Source: Pseudomonas sp. Ant30-3
Lineage (GTDB): Bacteria > Pseudomonadota > Gammaproteobacteria > Pseudomonadales > Pseudomonadaceae
Direction of reading: 5' to 3'
Assembly (NCBI RefSeq): GCF_000690905.1
Contig: NZ_JMCL01000109.1
Location: forward strand, 34,168 to 98,167
Length of the DNA: 64,000 bases
Shown here: positions 8,120-16,431 of the stretch, piece after piece
Position numbering within the stretch: the first letter of the stretch is position 1
Layout: each line of letters begins with the position of its first letter
Position numbers and translations under genes: made by a program
The notes under the pieces: model-generated
Database searches by the model: none
What the model saw: only the letters and a program-made list of their open reading frames with translations
Told to the model about the DNA's origin: nothing

Positions 8120-9097
8120 TCAGGTCCGCCGGCTTGCGCGCTGACTGCGATAGGTGTCGAGCACTACGGCAATCACAATAACCGCGCCGGTGATGATGCG
8201 CTTGGTCGGTTCAGTTGCACCGATCTGCGCCAGGCCGGCTGCCAGTACGGAGATAATCAGGACGCCAAAAAACGTGCTGATCACCGAGCCGCGCCCACCC
8301 ATCAGACTCGTGCCGCCAATCACCACGGCGGCAATGACCTGCAGCTCCAGACCGGAACCGGCATTCGGGTCCGCCGCTTCCAGGCGCGAAATCTGAAACA
8401 GCGCGGCGATACCGGCCAGCAGCCCCATCAGACTGAATACCAGAATCTTGTAGGGCTTTGGATTGATCCCCGCCAGACGCACGGCCTCTTCGTTGGTGCC
8501 GATGCCGATCAGGTAACGGCCGAACACCGTGCGGGTCAACACGGCCTGGGCAATGAAGATGATCAGCAACGCAATGATGAAAGACGGCGAAATGCCGAAA
8601 GCGATCGGGTTGGACAGCCAGGCGAATGCATCACCGATGTAGGCGGTGCGCGAGCCGGTCATTTGATAAGCCACGCCACGGGCCATTTCCAGCACGCCGA
8701 GCGACACGATAAATGAAGGGATGCGCCACGCCACCGTGATCGAACCGGTGATGGTCCCGGCCAATGCCGCCGCTGCCATGCCCAACAGCGCTGCCGGCAG
8801 AACGCTCCAGCCCCAGCCGAGAATCGCTACACTCACCGTCGACGCGGCGAGCGCCAGCACCGAGCCTACCGAGAGGTCGATGCCGCCGATGATCAACACG
8901 AAGGTCATGCCCACCGCCAGCACCATCAAATCCGGAATCTGGTTGGCCAGGGTGCTGAACGTATCGTAAGAGAAGAAATGGCTGCTCAAGGCAGAGAACA
9001 GCGCGATCATCGCCAGCAAGGCACCGGCCAGGCCGAGGTAGGTGCCGAGGCCGTAAAAGTTGCCACTACGTTTGCCGACAGACGTTGCAGTTTTCAT
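8120..9097 (-). CDS. rbsC: Ribose ABC transporter permease
   Basis: 325-residue inner-membrane permease with many hydrophobic segments and the family hallmark GGIDLSVGSVLALAASTVS, plus AAVVIGGTSLMGGRGSV near the C-terminus. It forms the channel with RbsA and RbsB. The ATG overlaps the rbsA stop by four bases. Confidence 0.97.
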   Translation of the reverse strand: MKTATSVGKRSGNFYGLGTYLGLAGALLAMIALFSALSSHFFSYDTFSTLANQIPDLMVLAVGMTFVLIIGGIDLSVGSVLALAASTVSVAILGWGWSVLPAALLGMAAAALAGTITGSITVAWRIPSFIVSLGVLEMARGVAYQMTGSRTAYIGDAFAWLSNPIAFGISPSFIIALLIIFIAQAVLTRTVFGRYLIGIGTNEEAVRLAGINPKPYKILVFSLMGLLAGIAALFQISRLEAADPNAGSGLELQVIAAVVIGGTSLMGGRGSVISTFFGVLIISVLAAGLAQIGATEPTKRIITGAVIVIAVVLDTYRSQRASRRT

Positions 9098-10647
9098 GAA
9101 AAATCCCTAGGCGCTGCTTCGTTGAGCAACGCATCACGTTTTTGGTAGCCGGCAAACGCGGCTGCAAGCAAGTCATCCTGGGTCCAGCTATCGCGCTCGA
9201 AGGTCTCGATCAGGCGCCCCGCCGACAACACGCCGATGCGGTCGCAGATCAGCATCAGTTCACGCAAGTCGCTGGAGACCACGACCAACGCTTTACCCTG
9301 CCGCGTCAGCTCGCCCAGCAAAGCATAAATGTCGAATTTGGCACCGACGTCGATGCCTCGGGTGGGCTCGTCAAACAACATCACCGAGCAATCGCGCTCC
9401 AGCCATCGACCAATGACGACTTTTTGCTGATTGCCGCCGGACAGTTCTGACACGAGTTGCGTCGGACTGGAACTGCGGATGCGCATGGCGTCTATCTGAC
9501 GCTGAGCCAGAGACACTTCCTCACCGTCATTGACGAACCCGGCGCTGGATATCACCGGCATGTTGCCCAAGGCAATGTTGGCACTGATCGATTGGGTCAG
9601 CAGCAGGCCCTCGCCTTTGCGGTCTTCGGTGATCAGGGCAATGCCATGCGCCACCGCGTCTGACGGTGATCGAATGCTCACCACGCGCGCCGGCGAACCC
9701 AGCGCCACGGTGCCGCTGTCCGCCACATCGGCGCCGAAAATCAGGCGCAACAGTTCTGTGCGCCCTGCCCCGATCAAGCCGGAAATTCCGTAGATTTCCC
9801 CGGCGCGCACTTCAAAAGACACATCGCGAACCTTGTCGGACCTGCTAAGGCCAGTGACCGTCAAGGCGGGTGCACCGATATTGCGCGCTCCCATGTCAAT
9901 GTGTTCGCCCAGCTCCCGGCCGACCATCAGCGTGACCAGTTGCTCACTGCTGTAATTGGCCATCGGTTCGACGCAGACCAGATTGCCGTCGCGCAGCACC
10001 GCGATGCGCTGGGCCACTCGCGCCAATTCTTCGAGACGGTGCGAGATATAAATGATCGACACGCCACGCGCTTGCAGACGGGTGATTTGCTCGAAAAGCA
10101 TCTCGACTTCACGGGCCGTCAGCATCGCAGTAGGTTCGTCGAGAATCAGCACGTGGCAATCGCCGATCAGGTTGCGGGCAATCTCGACCATTTGCTGATG
10201 ACCGATACCCAACTCACCGACAAGGGTATCCGGATCAATCGCGTCGAGCCCGACCTGAGCCATGGCCTCAATGGCCGCCTTGCGTAATTGCTTGCGACTG
10301 ATCCAGCCCGCGTTGCTGGGCAGATTATCAAGGAACAGGTTCTCGGCCACCGACAGAGTCGGCAGCAGATTGAGTTCCTGCATGACCATCCGAATACCAA
10401 GGTCTTCAGCCTGGGTGCGACTGCCAGGACGATAATCCTGCCCCTGAAACTGCATCTGGCCAGTGGTCGGTGCGACCAGCCCGCCGATGATTTTTGACAG
10501 CGTACTTTTACCGGCACCGTTTTCGCCGGTCAGCGCCAGCACTTCGCCGCGCATCAGCGTCAAATCAATACCCGTCAGGACAGGTTGAGCATAGGTCTTG
10601 CCGATGCCGCTGACCGAGAGGACAGCGATCGGAGCGGAAACTGACAT
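9094..10647 (-). CDS. rbsA: Ribose ABC transporter ATP-binding protein (two ATPase domains)
   Basis: 517 residues with two ABC domains in tandem. The first has Walker A GENGAGKST and LDEPTAML. The second has a degenerate P-loop GLIGAGRTELLR, the signature LSGGNQQKVVIGRWL and FDEPTRGID. This asymmetry is normal for sugar importers of the RbsA/MglA type. Located 57 bases after rbsB, overlapping rbsC. Confidence 0.97.
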   Translation of the reverse strand: MSVSAPIAVLSVSGIGKTYAQPVLTGIDLTLMRGEVLALTGENGAGKSTLSKIIGGLVAPTTGQMQFQGQDYRPGSRTQAEDLGIRMVMQELNLLPTLSVAENLFLDNLPSNAGWISRKQLRKAAIEAMAQVGLDAIDPDTLVGELGIGHQQMVEIARNLIGDCHVLILDEPTAMLTAREVEMLFEQITRLQARGVSIIYISHRLEELARVAQRIAVLRDGNLVCVEPMANYSSEQLVTLMVGRELGEHIDMGARNIGAPALTVTGLSRSDKVRDVSFEVRAGEIYGISGLIGAGRTELLRLIFGADVADSGTVALGSPARVVSIRSPSDAVAHGIALITEDRKGEGLLLTQSISANIALGNMPVISSAGFVNDGEEVSLAQRQIDAMRIRSSSPTQLVSELSGGNQQKVVIGRWLERDCSVMLFDEPTRGIDVGAKFDIYALLGELTRQGKALVVVSSDLRELMLICDRIGVLSAGRLIETFERDSWTQDDLLAAAFAGYQKRDALLNEAAPRDFS

Positions 10648-10704
10648 AAAAAAATCTCCATGCGCTCGACCGGTCGGACGAGCGCCGTTGTGTCGCCAGA
10701 AGGA

Positions 10705-11661
10705 CTACTTGGTAACCAGCTCGACCGGAGTTTCAATCACGCCGTTGGTACCGCTGTCGACCTTCTCGCCCTTGATGATTTTCAATGCCGTTTCAATGCC
10801 GAACACCGCTTGTTTTGCAGCGAACTGGTCCGCCGTGGCCAGGACCCGGCCATCTTTCAACATCGGTTTGATTGCATTGATGTTGTCGTAGCCGACCACT
10901 TGCACCTTGCCGGCTTTCCCCGCCGCGCGCACCGCCGAAACGGCACCTACCGCCATGCTGTCGTTACCGGCCAGCAGCGCCTTGATGTTCGGGTATTCGC
11001 TCAACATGGAGGAGGCAACCTGATTGCCCTTGTTGATTTCCCAGTCGCCGGACTGCAGCGACACGACCTTGATCTGCGCCGCTTCCATCGCATCTTTGAA
11101 GCCTGCGGTGCGGGCCTGCGCGTTGGTCGTAGTGGAAACACCTTCAATGATGCCGACTTCGTCACCCGCCTTGAGCTGTTTGGCCAGGTACTCGCCGACC
11201 AGACGCGCGCCTTTGCGGTTGTCCGGGCCCACGAACGGAACGGTGATGTTTTTGCTTTTGACCACCGCTGGATCCAGCTGGTTATCGATGTTGATCACGG
11301 TGATGCCGGCGTCCACAGCCTTTTTGATCACAGGCACCATCGCCTTCGAGTCGGCGGGTGCGATGACCAGGGCGTTAACTTTGGAAACGATCATTTGTTC
11401 AACAATGCGGATCTGGTTGGCGGTGTCTGTTTCGTCCTTGATGCCGTTTGAGATCAGGTCGAATTCGCCGGAGTGTTCTTTCTGATAAGCCTTGGCGCCA
11501 TCTTCCATGGTCAGGAAAAATTCGTTGGCCAGTGATTTCATGACCAGTGCGACTTTAGGTTTTTCCGGGGATTCGGCGAATGCCGAGGAGAAAGGCATGG
11601 CAGCGGATGCGGCAGCCAGCATAGCGACAGCAAGAAGACGTCCAGCGAATGGCAGCTTCAT
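10705..11661 (-). CDS. rbsB: Periplasmic D-ribose-binding protein
   Basis: 318 residues with a signal peptide (residues 1-29, cleavage after SAFA). The rest is a type I sugar-binding fold: KPKVALVMKSLANEFFLTMEDGAK, VNIDNQLDPAVVKSKNITVPFVGPDNRKGARL, LLAGNDSMAVGAVSAV, VVGYDNINAI. It delivers ribose to RbsAC. First gene of the operon, so it should have the strongest expression. Confidence 0.96.
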   Translation of the reverse strand: MKLPFAGRLLAVAMLAAASAAMPFSSAFAESPEKPKVALVMKSLANEFFLTMEDGAKAYQKEHSGEFDLISNGIKDETDTANQIRIVEQMIVSKVNALVIAPADSKAMVPVIKKAVDAGITVINIDNQLDPAVVKSKNITVPFVGPDNRKGARLVGEYLAKQLKAGDEVGIIEGVSTTTNAQARTAGFKDAMEAAQIKVVSLQSGDWEINKGNQVASSMLSEYPNIKALLAGNDSMAVGAVSAVRAAGKAGKVQVVGYDNINAIKPMLKDGRVLATADQFAAKQAVFGIETALKIIKGEKVDSGTNGVIETPVELVTK

Positions 11662-11751
11662 GGGTTCACTCCGATCTTATGATTATTTTTTTGGCAACGC
11701 ATTGCGCTGACGTCACCGTTGCGGTCGATACTACCGCCGGAAAGGTTGCCG

Positions 11752-11765
11752 CGCAAACGTTTGCG
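11752..11765. promoter_or_regulatory. Probable RbsR operator
   Basis: Perfect 14-bp palindrome CGCAAACGTTTGCG, 90 bases upstream of the rbsB start. The central CG with flanking CAAA/TTTG arms is the classic LacI/GalR-family operator form. A LacI repressor is encoded in the operon itself. Binding by RbsR is inferred. Confidence 0.75.
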
Positions 11766-11830
11766 TTGATCGAACTATGCGAACCCTACAGATAATTGTC
11801 AACCGCCGAACGGCCATTCATACACGCCGA

Positions 11831-12280
11831 TTATGCGGTGGTACTAACCAGCCCTCCCGACCCACCGCCCTTGGCCAATTCCTTGATCAAGCTGGCAGTC
11901 ACCTGCGCCAATGCGCCATTTGTCTCGACAATCTGGCCTTGCATCGACATCACGGCCGTCGCCTTGGCTTCCTCTGTCGGGTAAGCCGCGGCCTGCGCAG
12001 CGGCCAACTGCTGCTGTTGTTCGCGTAACTGCTGCTGCAGTTCCTGCATGCGTTTGAGCAGTACTTTAACGGCAATGCTTTGAGTGCTTCCACTCTCTTC
12101 CCTGGCTTCTGCAGGTGCGCCGCCACCCGTACGAACCTGATTCGAATCACCCTCTTTTTCTTCACCCAGGACCAGTGCCGAGGTTTGATCGGCGGACTCG
12201 TTCAACGCATTGATGGTGGCCGTGGACTTGCCACCGATGGTGACAGCAGCCGGATTGGGAAAACCTACGGAAAACGACAT
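11831..12280 (-). CDS. Pseudomonad hypothetical protein with Gln-rich coiled coil
   Basis: 149 residues from the ATG at 12280, which follows GGAG; the open frame reaches 12490 but without a credible start. The N-terminus MSFSVGFPNPAAVTIGGKSTATI is polar. Residues 80-115 form a likely coiled coil (VLLKRMQELQQQLREQQQQLAAAQAAA). The C-terminus is Gly/Ser rich. No signal peptide or membrane segment. Function unknown. Confidence 0.7.
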   Translation of the reverse strand: MSFSVGFPNPAAVTIGGKSTATINALNESADQTSALVLGEEKEGDSNQVRTGGGAPAEAREESGSTQSIAVKVLLKRMQELQQQLREQQQQLAAAQAAAYPTEEAKATAVMSMQGQIVETNGALAQVTASLIKELAKGGGSGGLVSTTA

Positions 12281-12630
12281 GTGAGCTCCTGAGAAAAGAT
12301 CCTTTGAAGGGACATCGACCGTCCCGCGAGTTTCTTTAACTTCCATTTGCTCAGTGAGTGAAAACCAGGTGAAAGCACACACGAGTTCTGCCGGGAACCC
12401 GAACGCTAATACGTTGTGTAGTCGGAATACCGGACGACAGGAATACAGCACTGTAATTTCACAATCTGGTTTAGTGATAAATATCATCAACTTGGAGGCT
12501 TTTCTCAGTCCTGCGTATGACTGGTACAGATCCTGCTCTCTATGATTAGCCTCAGGCTTTCAGATCAGCTTGAGGCACTTCCAAAAGAAAACTGCGTCAG
12601 CACCATCTAACAATTAAAGAGATAAAAATA
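12281..12630. other. Intergenic region between hypothetical gene and ansB
   Basis: About 350 bases separating two divergent genes, rather AT-rich from 12400 on. It presumably holds both promoters. A run AATTAAAGAGATAAAAATA precedes the ansB start and contains its ribosome site (AAAGAGAT). No further gene seen. Confidence 0.4.
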
Positions 12631-13719
12631 ATGACAGCTGCTTTCAGATCCCTCGTTCCGGGCACTTTGGCCCTCCTCCTGCTATTACCCTCCGCCCTTC
12701 AGGCGAAAGAAGTCGAGACACAACAAAAGCTGGCCAATGTGGTGATTCTCGCCACGGGCGGCACCATCGCCGGTGCGGGCGCCAGCGCTGCAAACAGTGC
12801 CACCTACCAAGCGGCGAAAGTCGGCATCGAACAATTGATCGCCGGGGTCCCGGAACTGAGCCAAGTGGCCAACGTTCGCGGCGAGCAGGTCATGCAAATC
12901 GCGTCGGAGAGCATTACCAACGACAACCTGCTGCAACTGGGTCGCCGCGTGGCCGAACTGGCGGATAGCGCTGATGTGGATGGCATCGTCATCACCCACG
13001 GCACCGACACGCTGGAAGAAACTGCGTACTTTTTGAACCTAGTGGAAAAAACCGACAAGCCAATCATCGTCGTCGGCTCGATGCGTCCAGGCACTGCAAT
13101 GTCGGCGGACGGCATGCTGAACCTTTACAACGCAGTGGCCGTGGCCGGCAGCAAGGAGGCCCGCGGCAAAGGCGTTCTGGTGACCATGAACGATGAAATC
13201 CAGTCGGGTCGCGATGTCAGCAAAATGATCAACATCAAGACCGAGGCATTCAAAAGTGCCTGGGGTCCGCTTGGCATGGTCGTTGAAGGCAAGTCTTACT
13301 GGTTCCGGTTGCCGGCCAAGCGCCACACCATGGATTCTGAATTCGACATCAAGCAGATCAAGACTCTGCCGAACGTAGAAATAGCCTATTCCTACGGCAA
13401 CGTCAGCGACACGGCTTACAAAGCGCTCGCTCAGTCCGGCGCCAAAGCCATCATCCACGCCGGTACCGGTAATGGCTCAGTGTCCTCGCGCGTTGTGCCA
13501 AGCCTGCAAGCCCTGCGCAAAGACGGCGTACAAATCATTCGCTCTTCTCACGTAAACGCTGGCGGTTTCGTACTGCGCAATGCCGAACAGCCGGATGACA
13601 AATACGACTGGGTTGTCGCTCACGACCTCAACCCGCAAAAAGCTCGGATCCTGGCCATGGTTGCACTGACCAAGACCAGCGACAGCAAAGAGCTGCAGCG
13701 GATGTTCTGGGAATACTGA
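12631..13719 (+). CDS. ansB: Periplasmic glutaminase-asparaginase (type II)
   Basis: 362 residues. Signal peptide (LALLLLLPSALQA) followed by a type II L-asparaginase fold. Both catalytic threonine motifs are present: ILATGGTIAGAGA near residue 41 and VITHGTDTLEETAYFL in the middle. The sequence around NIKTEAFKSAWGPLG and the C-terminal RMFWEY match the Pseudomonas glutaminase-asparaginase type. It deamidates Gln and Asn outside the cytoplasm, supplying ammonium and acidic amino acids. Monocistronic with a strong terminator. Confidence 0.94.
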   Translation: MTAAFRSLVPGTLALLLLLPSALQAKEVETQQKLANVVILATGGTIAGAGASAANSATYQAAKVGIEQLIAGVPELSQVANVRGEQVMQIASESITNDNLLQLGRRVAELADSADVDGIVITHGTDTLEETAYFLNLVEKTDKPIIVVGSMRPGTAMSADGMLNLYNAVAVAGSKEARGKGVLVTMNDEIQSGRDVSKMINIKTEAFKSAWGPLGMVVEGKSYWFRLPAKRHTMDSEFDIKQIKTLPNVEIAYSYGNVSDTAYKALAQSGAKAIIHAGTGNGSVSSRVVPSLQALRKDGVQIIRSSHVNAGGFVLRNAEQPDDKYDWVVAHDLNPQKARILAMVALTKTSDSKELQRMFWEY

Positions 13720-13759
13720 TCTGACCCCCCCGGCTGAGCTCAGTCGGACATCGCTGCAT

Positions 13760-13790
13760 CCACTCGCCAGTTCTGGCGAGTGGCTCGTTT
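13760..13790 (+). terminator. Terminator after ansB
   Basis: Perfect 11-bp stem CCACTCGCCAG / CTGGCGAGTGG with a very short loop, followed by CTCGTTTT, 40 bases after the ansB stop. Confidence 0.85.
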
Positions 13791-13870
13791 TACTCCGACA
13801 AATTTAATTCCCCCGTCCTACACAAAATGGCAAAAATCGCTGTCAGAGGATTTTCTTGAATCTTAAGCAG

Positions 13871-13911
13871 TTGCGAAAATGCCTACAGTTAAATACTGTA
13901 TGCACGTACAG
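13871..13911 (+). promoter_or_regulatory. SOS promoter: LexA box overlapping a sigma-70 -10 element
   Basis: CTGTATGCACGTACAG at 13896-13911 fits the LexA pattern CTGT-N8-ACAG exactly. A plausible -35 TTGCGA (13871-13876) and -10 TACTGT (13894-13899) are 17 bases apart, and the -10 overlaps the left half of the box. Bound LexA would block RNA polymerase. The box ends 18 bases before the chosen start codon of the next gene. Confidence 0.8.
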
Positions 13912-13929
13912 CTTAATAAGGATAATCCT

Positions 13930-14169
13930 GTGGCCATCGCTCCCGCCTCACCCGACGCCTTTGAACTCATGGGCATTCGCGTCCAGAAAATCATCAATTC
14001 TCCAACCGCTCAAAAAGCCAAAGCCGCACTGATCTTCCGTCTTCCGGACGAACCGGTGGCGGATTGGGAGCGCCTGCTCGAAGAGATTGATGAGAACGAC
14101 AACGTCACCCTCGCTTACCGCGACGATGGCGGCGTGCAGATTTTCTGGGTTGTGCCGAAGGAAGATTGA
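13930..14169 (+). CDS. DUF1654 protein, probably SOS-regulated
   Basis: 79 residues from a GTG at 13930 with TAAGGAT eight bases upstream. The frame is open further back, but the ATG at 13900 lies inside the LexA box and can be excluded. The pattern FELMGIRVQKIINSPTAQKAKAALIFRLPDEPVADWERLLEEI... is that of the DUF1654 family, small cytosolic proteins found mainly in Pseudomonas, with no established biochemical role. The stop is 4 bases before endA, so the two form an operon. Confidence 0.85.
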   Translation: MAIAPASPDAFELMGIRVQKIINSPTAQKAKAALIFRLPDEPVADWERLLEEIDENDNVTLAYRDDGGVQIFWVVPKED

Positions 14170-14173
14170 GTCA

Positions 14174-14869
14174 ATGAGTGTCCGTTGTTTTGTTTTGCTG
14201 TTGCTGTTGCTGTTGTTCACCACGGTTGCTCAGGCAGATGCACCCCGCACCTTCAACGAAGCCAAGAAAGTCGCCTGGAAGCTCTATGCGCCGCAATCCA
14301 CCGAGTTTTATTGCGGATGCAAGTACACCGGCAACAAGGTCAACCTGTCGGCCTGCGGCTACGTCCCGCGAAAAAACGCCAAACGCGCTTCCCGAATTGA
14401 ATGGGAACATATCGTCCCGGCCTGGCAAATCGGGCATCAGCGTCAGTGCTGGCAACAGGGCGGACGCAAAAACTGCACACGTCATGACCCGGTCTATCAG
14501 AAAGCCGAAGCAGATCTGCACAATCTGGTGCCGAGCATCGGAGAAGTGAACGGCGACCGCAGCAATTTCAGCTTTGGCTGGCTACCGGAGCAGCCGGGCC
14601 AGTATGGATCTTGCCTGACTCAGGTGGATTTCAAGGCGAAGAAGGTGATGCCGCGGCCTTCGATTCGCGGCATGATCGCCCGGACATATTTCTACATGAG
14701 CAAACAATATGGCCTGCGGCTGTCGAAACAGGATCGGCAATTGTATGAAGCCTGGAGCAAGACTTATCCCGTTCAGGCGTGGGAACGGCAGCGCAATCAG
14801 AGCGTGGCTTGTGTGATGGGACGCGCCAATGAATTTGTCGGCCCGGTAGACATGAAAGCGTGTGGTTGA
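14174..14869 (+). CDS. endA: Secreted endonuclease I
   Basis: 231 residues. Signal peptide MSVRCFVLLLLLLLFTTVAQA, then an endonuclease I (His-Me finger) domain with RIEWEHIVPAW (catalytic His), CTRHDPVYQKAEADLHNLVPSIGEVNGDRSNF and several cysteines likely in disulfides. It cuts double-stranded DNA in the periplasm or outside the cell. The start at 14174 is just after DUF1654. Leucine codons of the signal peptide form TTGCTG hexamer repeats. Co-transcription from the LexA-boxed promoter is inferred from the 4-base gap. Confidence 0.93.
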   Translation: MSVRCFVLLLLLLLFTTVAQADAPRTFNEAKKVAWKLYAPQSTEFYCGCKYTGNKVNLSACGYVPRKNAKRASRIEWEHIVPAWQIGHQRQCWQQGGRKNCTRHDPVYQKAEADLHNLVPSIGEVNGDRSNFSFGWLPEQPGQYGSCLTQVDFKAKKVMPRPSIRGMIARTYFYMSKQYGLRLSKQDRQLYEAWSKTYPVQAWERQRNQSVACVMGRANEFVGPVDMKACG

Positions 14870-14884
14870 CTGTTCGCGAAATGC

Positions 14885-14921
14885 AAAGGCCTCGGGTTTC
14901 ATTACCCGAGGCCTTTTTTTA
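14885..14921. terminator. Terminator between endA and SPOR lipoprotein gene
   Basis: Stem AAAGGCCTCGGGT / ACCCGAGGCCTTT followed by a seven-T run on the plus strand. It lies between convergent genes and can serve both. Confidence 0.93.
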
Positions 14922-14947
14922 TGCGTGATCGCGCCGGCGATCAAGCC

Positions 14948-15313
14948 TTACTGAATCAGCGGGTGCTCGATAACCAGCACTTCGATGTTCTGCTTCTTCG
15001 CCTTCTTGAGTGCTGCGAGCACCTCTGCCTGTTTGGCCTCTGCTTCGGCTTTCGATGCATAGGGCCCCATCAGAATCCGCGTTTTACCCTCCTCCCTGAT
15101 CACGCTGGAGACGTAACTGTGCTCGATCAGCCATCCGCTAAGGTCGCTGACCGCCTGGGTTATCTCGCCGCGCACTTCGAGGTGCCATTGAGGCGCAGCG
15201 GCCGGTGCAGACGTCGCCTCCGCTGCCGGCTTGGGCTTGGGCGCATCGGTATTCTTGCCTTCGCCACATGCCGCCAGTGCCAGTACTGCGATTACCAAGG
15301 CCAATTTGCGCAC
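14948..15313 (-). CDS. SPOR-domain lipoprotein
   Basis: 121 residues from a GTG start behind GAGGGA. Lipobox LALAACGEG (Cys16), then a Pro/Ala-rich linker and a C-terminal SPOR-like domain (WHLEVRGEITQAVSDLSGWL ... TRILMGPYASKAEAEAKQAEVL). SPOR domains bind denuded peptidoglycan glycans, mostly at the division septum. The domain is near the C-terminus and no other domain is present, so it may be a structural or signalling partner. Monocistronic. Confidence 0.8.
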   Translation of the reverse strand: MRKLALVIAVLALAACGEGKNTDAPKPKPAAEATSAPAAAPQWHLEVRGEITQAVSDLSGWLIEHSYVSSVIREEGKTRILMGPYASKAEAEAKQAEVLAALKKAKKQNIEVLVIEHPLIQ

Positions 15314-15563
15314 TACGCTTCCCTCTGAATACTGAAAAAGGGGATTTTACCATCCATGAATACTTCCTGAGTGCCGCAAAATGGGCTCAAAACAACGAGA
15401 ATGATGGGTGCGGCCTCTGTATAGTTACGCCTTGGGAATTAATGCAGCATCTGCGCGTCAGAAAGAGGCACCCAAACCGTGAAGCTTCGCACTAATCTAT
15501 ACATACCACCGACCTCTGCACTGTTCGAATCAGGTGCCCTACAAAGAAATCAAGGAGAAGACC

Positions 15564-15755
15564 ATGCTGATACTCACCCGCAAAGTCGGTGAAAGCATAA
15601 ATATTGGCGACGACATTACGATCACCATTTTGGGCGTAAGTGGCCAGCAAGTCAGAATCGGCATCAACGCCCCAAAGGACGTAGCTGTCCATCGCGAAGA
15701 AATTTATCAGCGCATTCAGGCAGGTTTGACCGCCCCGGACAAACCACAGTCCTGA
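15564..15755 (+). CDS. rsmE: CsrA-family translational regulator RsmE
   Basis: 63 residues [24 protein letters not shown]... with the RNA-binding residues of the family (N-terminal LTRKVGE and [12 protein letters not shown]). The sequence and the C-terminal tail [12 protein letters not shown] match the RsmE type of fluorescent pseudomonads better than RsmA. It binds GGA motifs near start codons and is titrated by Gac-controlled small RNAs. Its own ribosome site TCAAGGAGAAG carries such a GGA, in line with known autorepression of rsmE. Confidence 0.93.
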
Positions 15756-15771
15756 ATTCTGCTGCAATCAG

Positions 15772-15808
15772 TAGCCAGCCCGTTCACCTCCTGAGCTCCG
15801 GCTGGCTA
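15772..15808 (+). terminator. Hairpin after rsmE
   Basis: Stem TAGCCAGCC / GGCTGGCTA with a 19-base loop, 16 bases after the rsmE stop, without a clear T-run. Possible terminator or mRNA 3' end structure. Confidence 0.5.
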
Positions 15809-16056
15809 AGATTCGAGTGTCACCCTCCCCGCCTGACCCTCCGCTGATTCTATCGACCTGCTCGACGAGTTGGCTGTCAGACGCTTCGCATTCATCCAGA
15901 GAAAAGTGCGACAGTAGCTGACAAGACTTTATTCCCCCCCCAAAAAATGTTTTCAGGCAAATGCTCACTGGTAAACCGCTCAGCGATGGCAATATCATGG
16001 TGCCACTGGCGTTCAACCAAGGGCGCCAGAGGACAATCATTTAAAAGGGAATTCAC
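15809..16056. other. Intergenic region between rsmE and a small membrane protein gene
   Basis: Apart from the rsmE hairpin I see no gene. An open frame on the minus strand (15768-16040) has no ribosome site and an unconvincing composition. A TTTAAAAGGGAATTC stretch supplies the ribosome site of the next gene. Confidence 0.4.
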
Positions 16057-16269
16057 TTGAAAGACATCGTCATCAGCGTCAACAACGCCGTCATGTACAT
16101 TCTGCTGGCAATCATCGTGATTACCTCAGTAGTCGGCATGTTCGTTCAGGGCTTCTGGTCCGGTGTCGGCGCGTTCATCCTGGGTACTCTGGTGTGGTGC
16201 GTCATTTCGGGCTTCTGGTTTGTCCAGTCGGCGACGTACGAAGAACTGCGCAAGTTGAACGCGAAGTAA
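16057..16269 (+). CDS. Small inner-membrane protein, 70 residues
   Basis: Starts with TTG at 16057, behind AAGGGA six bases upstream. Two hydrophobic segments (about 12-32 and 34-56) separated by a short Gly-containing turn, then a charged tail SATYEELRKLNAK. No family recognised. The good ribosome site and the hydrophobic pattern support a real gene. Confidence 0.7.
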   Translation: MKDIVISVNNAVMYILLAIIVITSVVGMFVQGFWSGVGAFILGTLVWCVISGFWFVQSATYEELRKLNAK

Positions 16270-16330
16270 GCTGAATTCGGTTAAAGGAATTGACCGGAAA
16301 TCGATTCATCAGAAGTACTGGTGAAGCGAA

Positions 16331-16350
16331 GGCCTGCTCCAGGGCAGGCC
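16331..16350. terminator. GC-rich hairpin between small membrane protein and DUF2214 genes
   Basis: Stem GGCCTGC / GCAGGCC with a 6-base loop between two convergent genes. No T-run, so only a tentative terminator. Confidence 0.4.
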
Positions 16351-16431
16351 GTTACAGGCTCGCAAGAACTACGACATTTCAGATCGCTGCGTAAATCAAG
16401 CAGCAGTTGGCGAAGCTTGCGTAGGACCGCG

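Noticed and set aside
7055..8716. 553-codon plus-strand frame opposite rbsR and rbsC
   Set aside because: Antisense shadow of two well-identified genes; no ribosome site.
15768..16040. 90-codon minus-strand frame after rsmE
   Set aside because: No ribosome site; overlaps the rsmE hairpin and the leader of the next gene.
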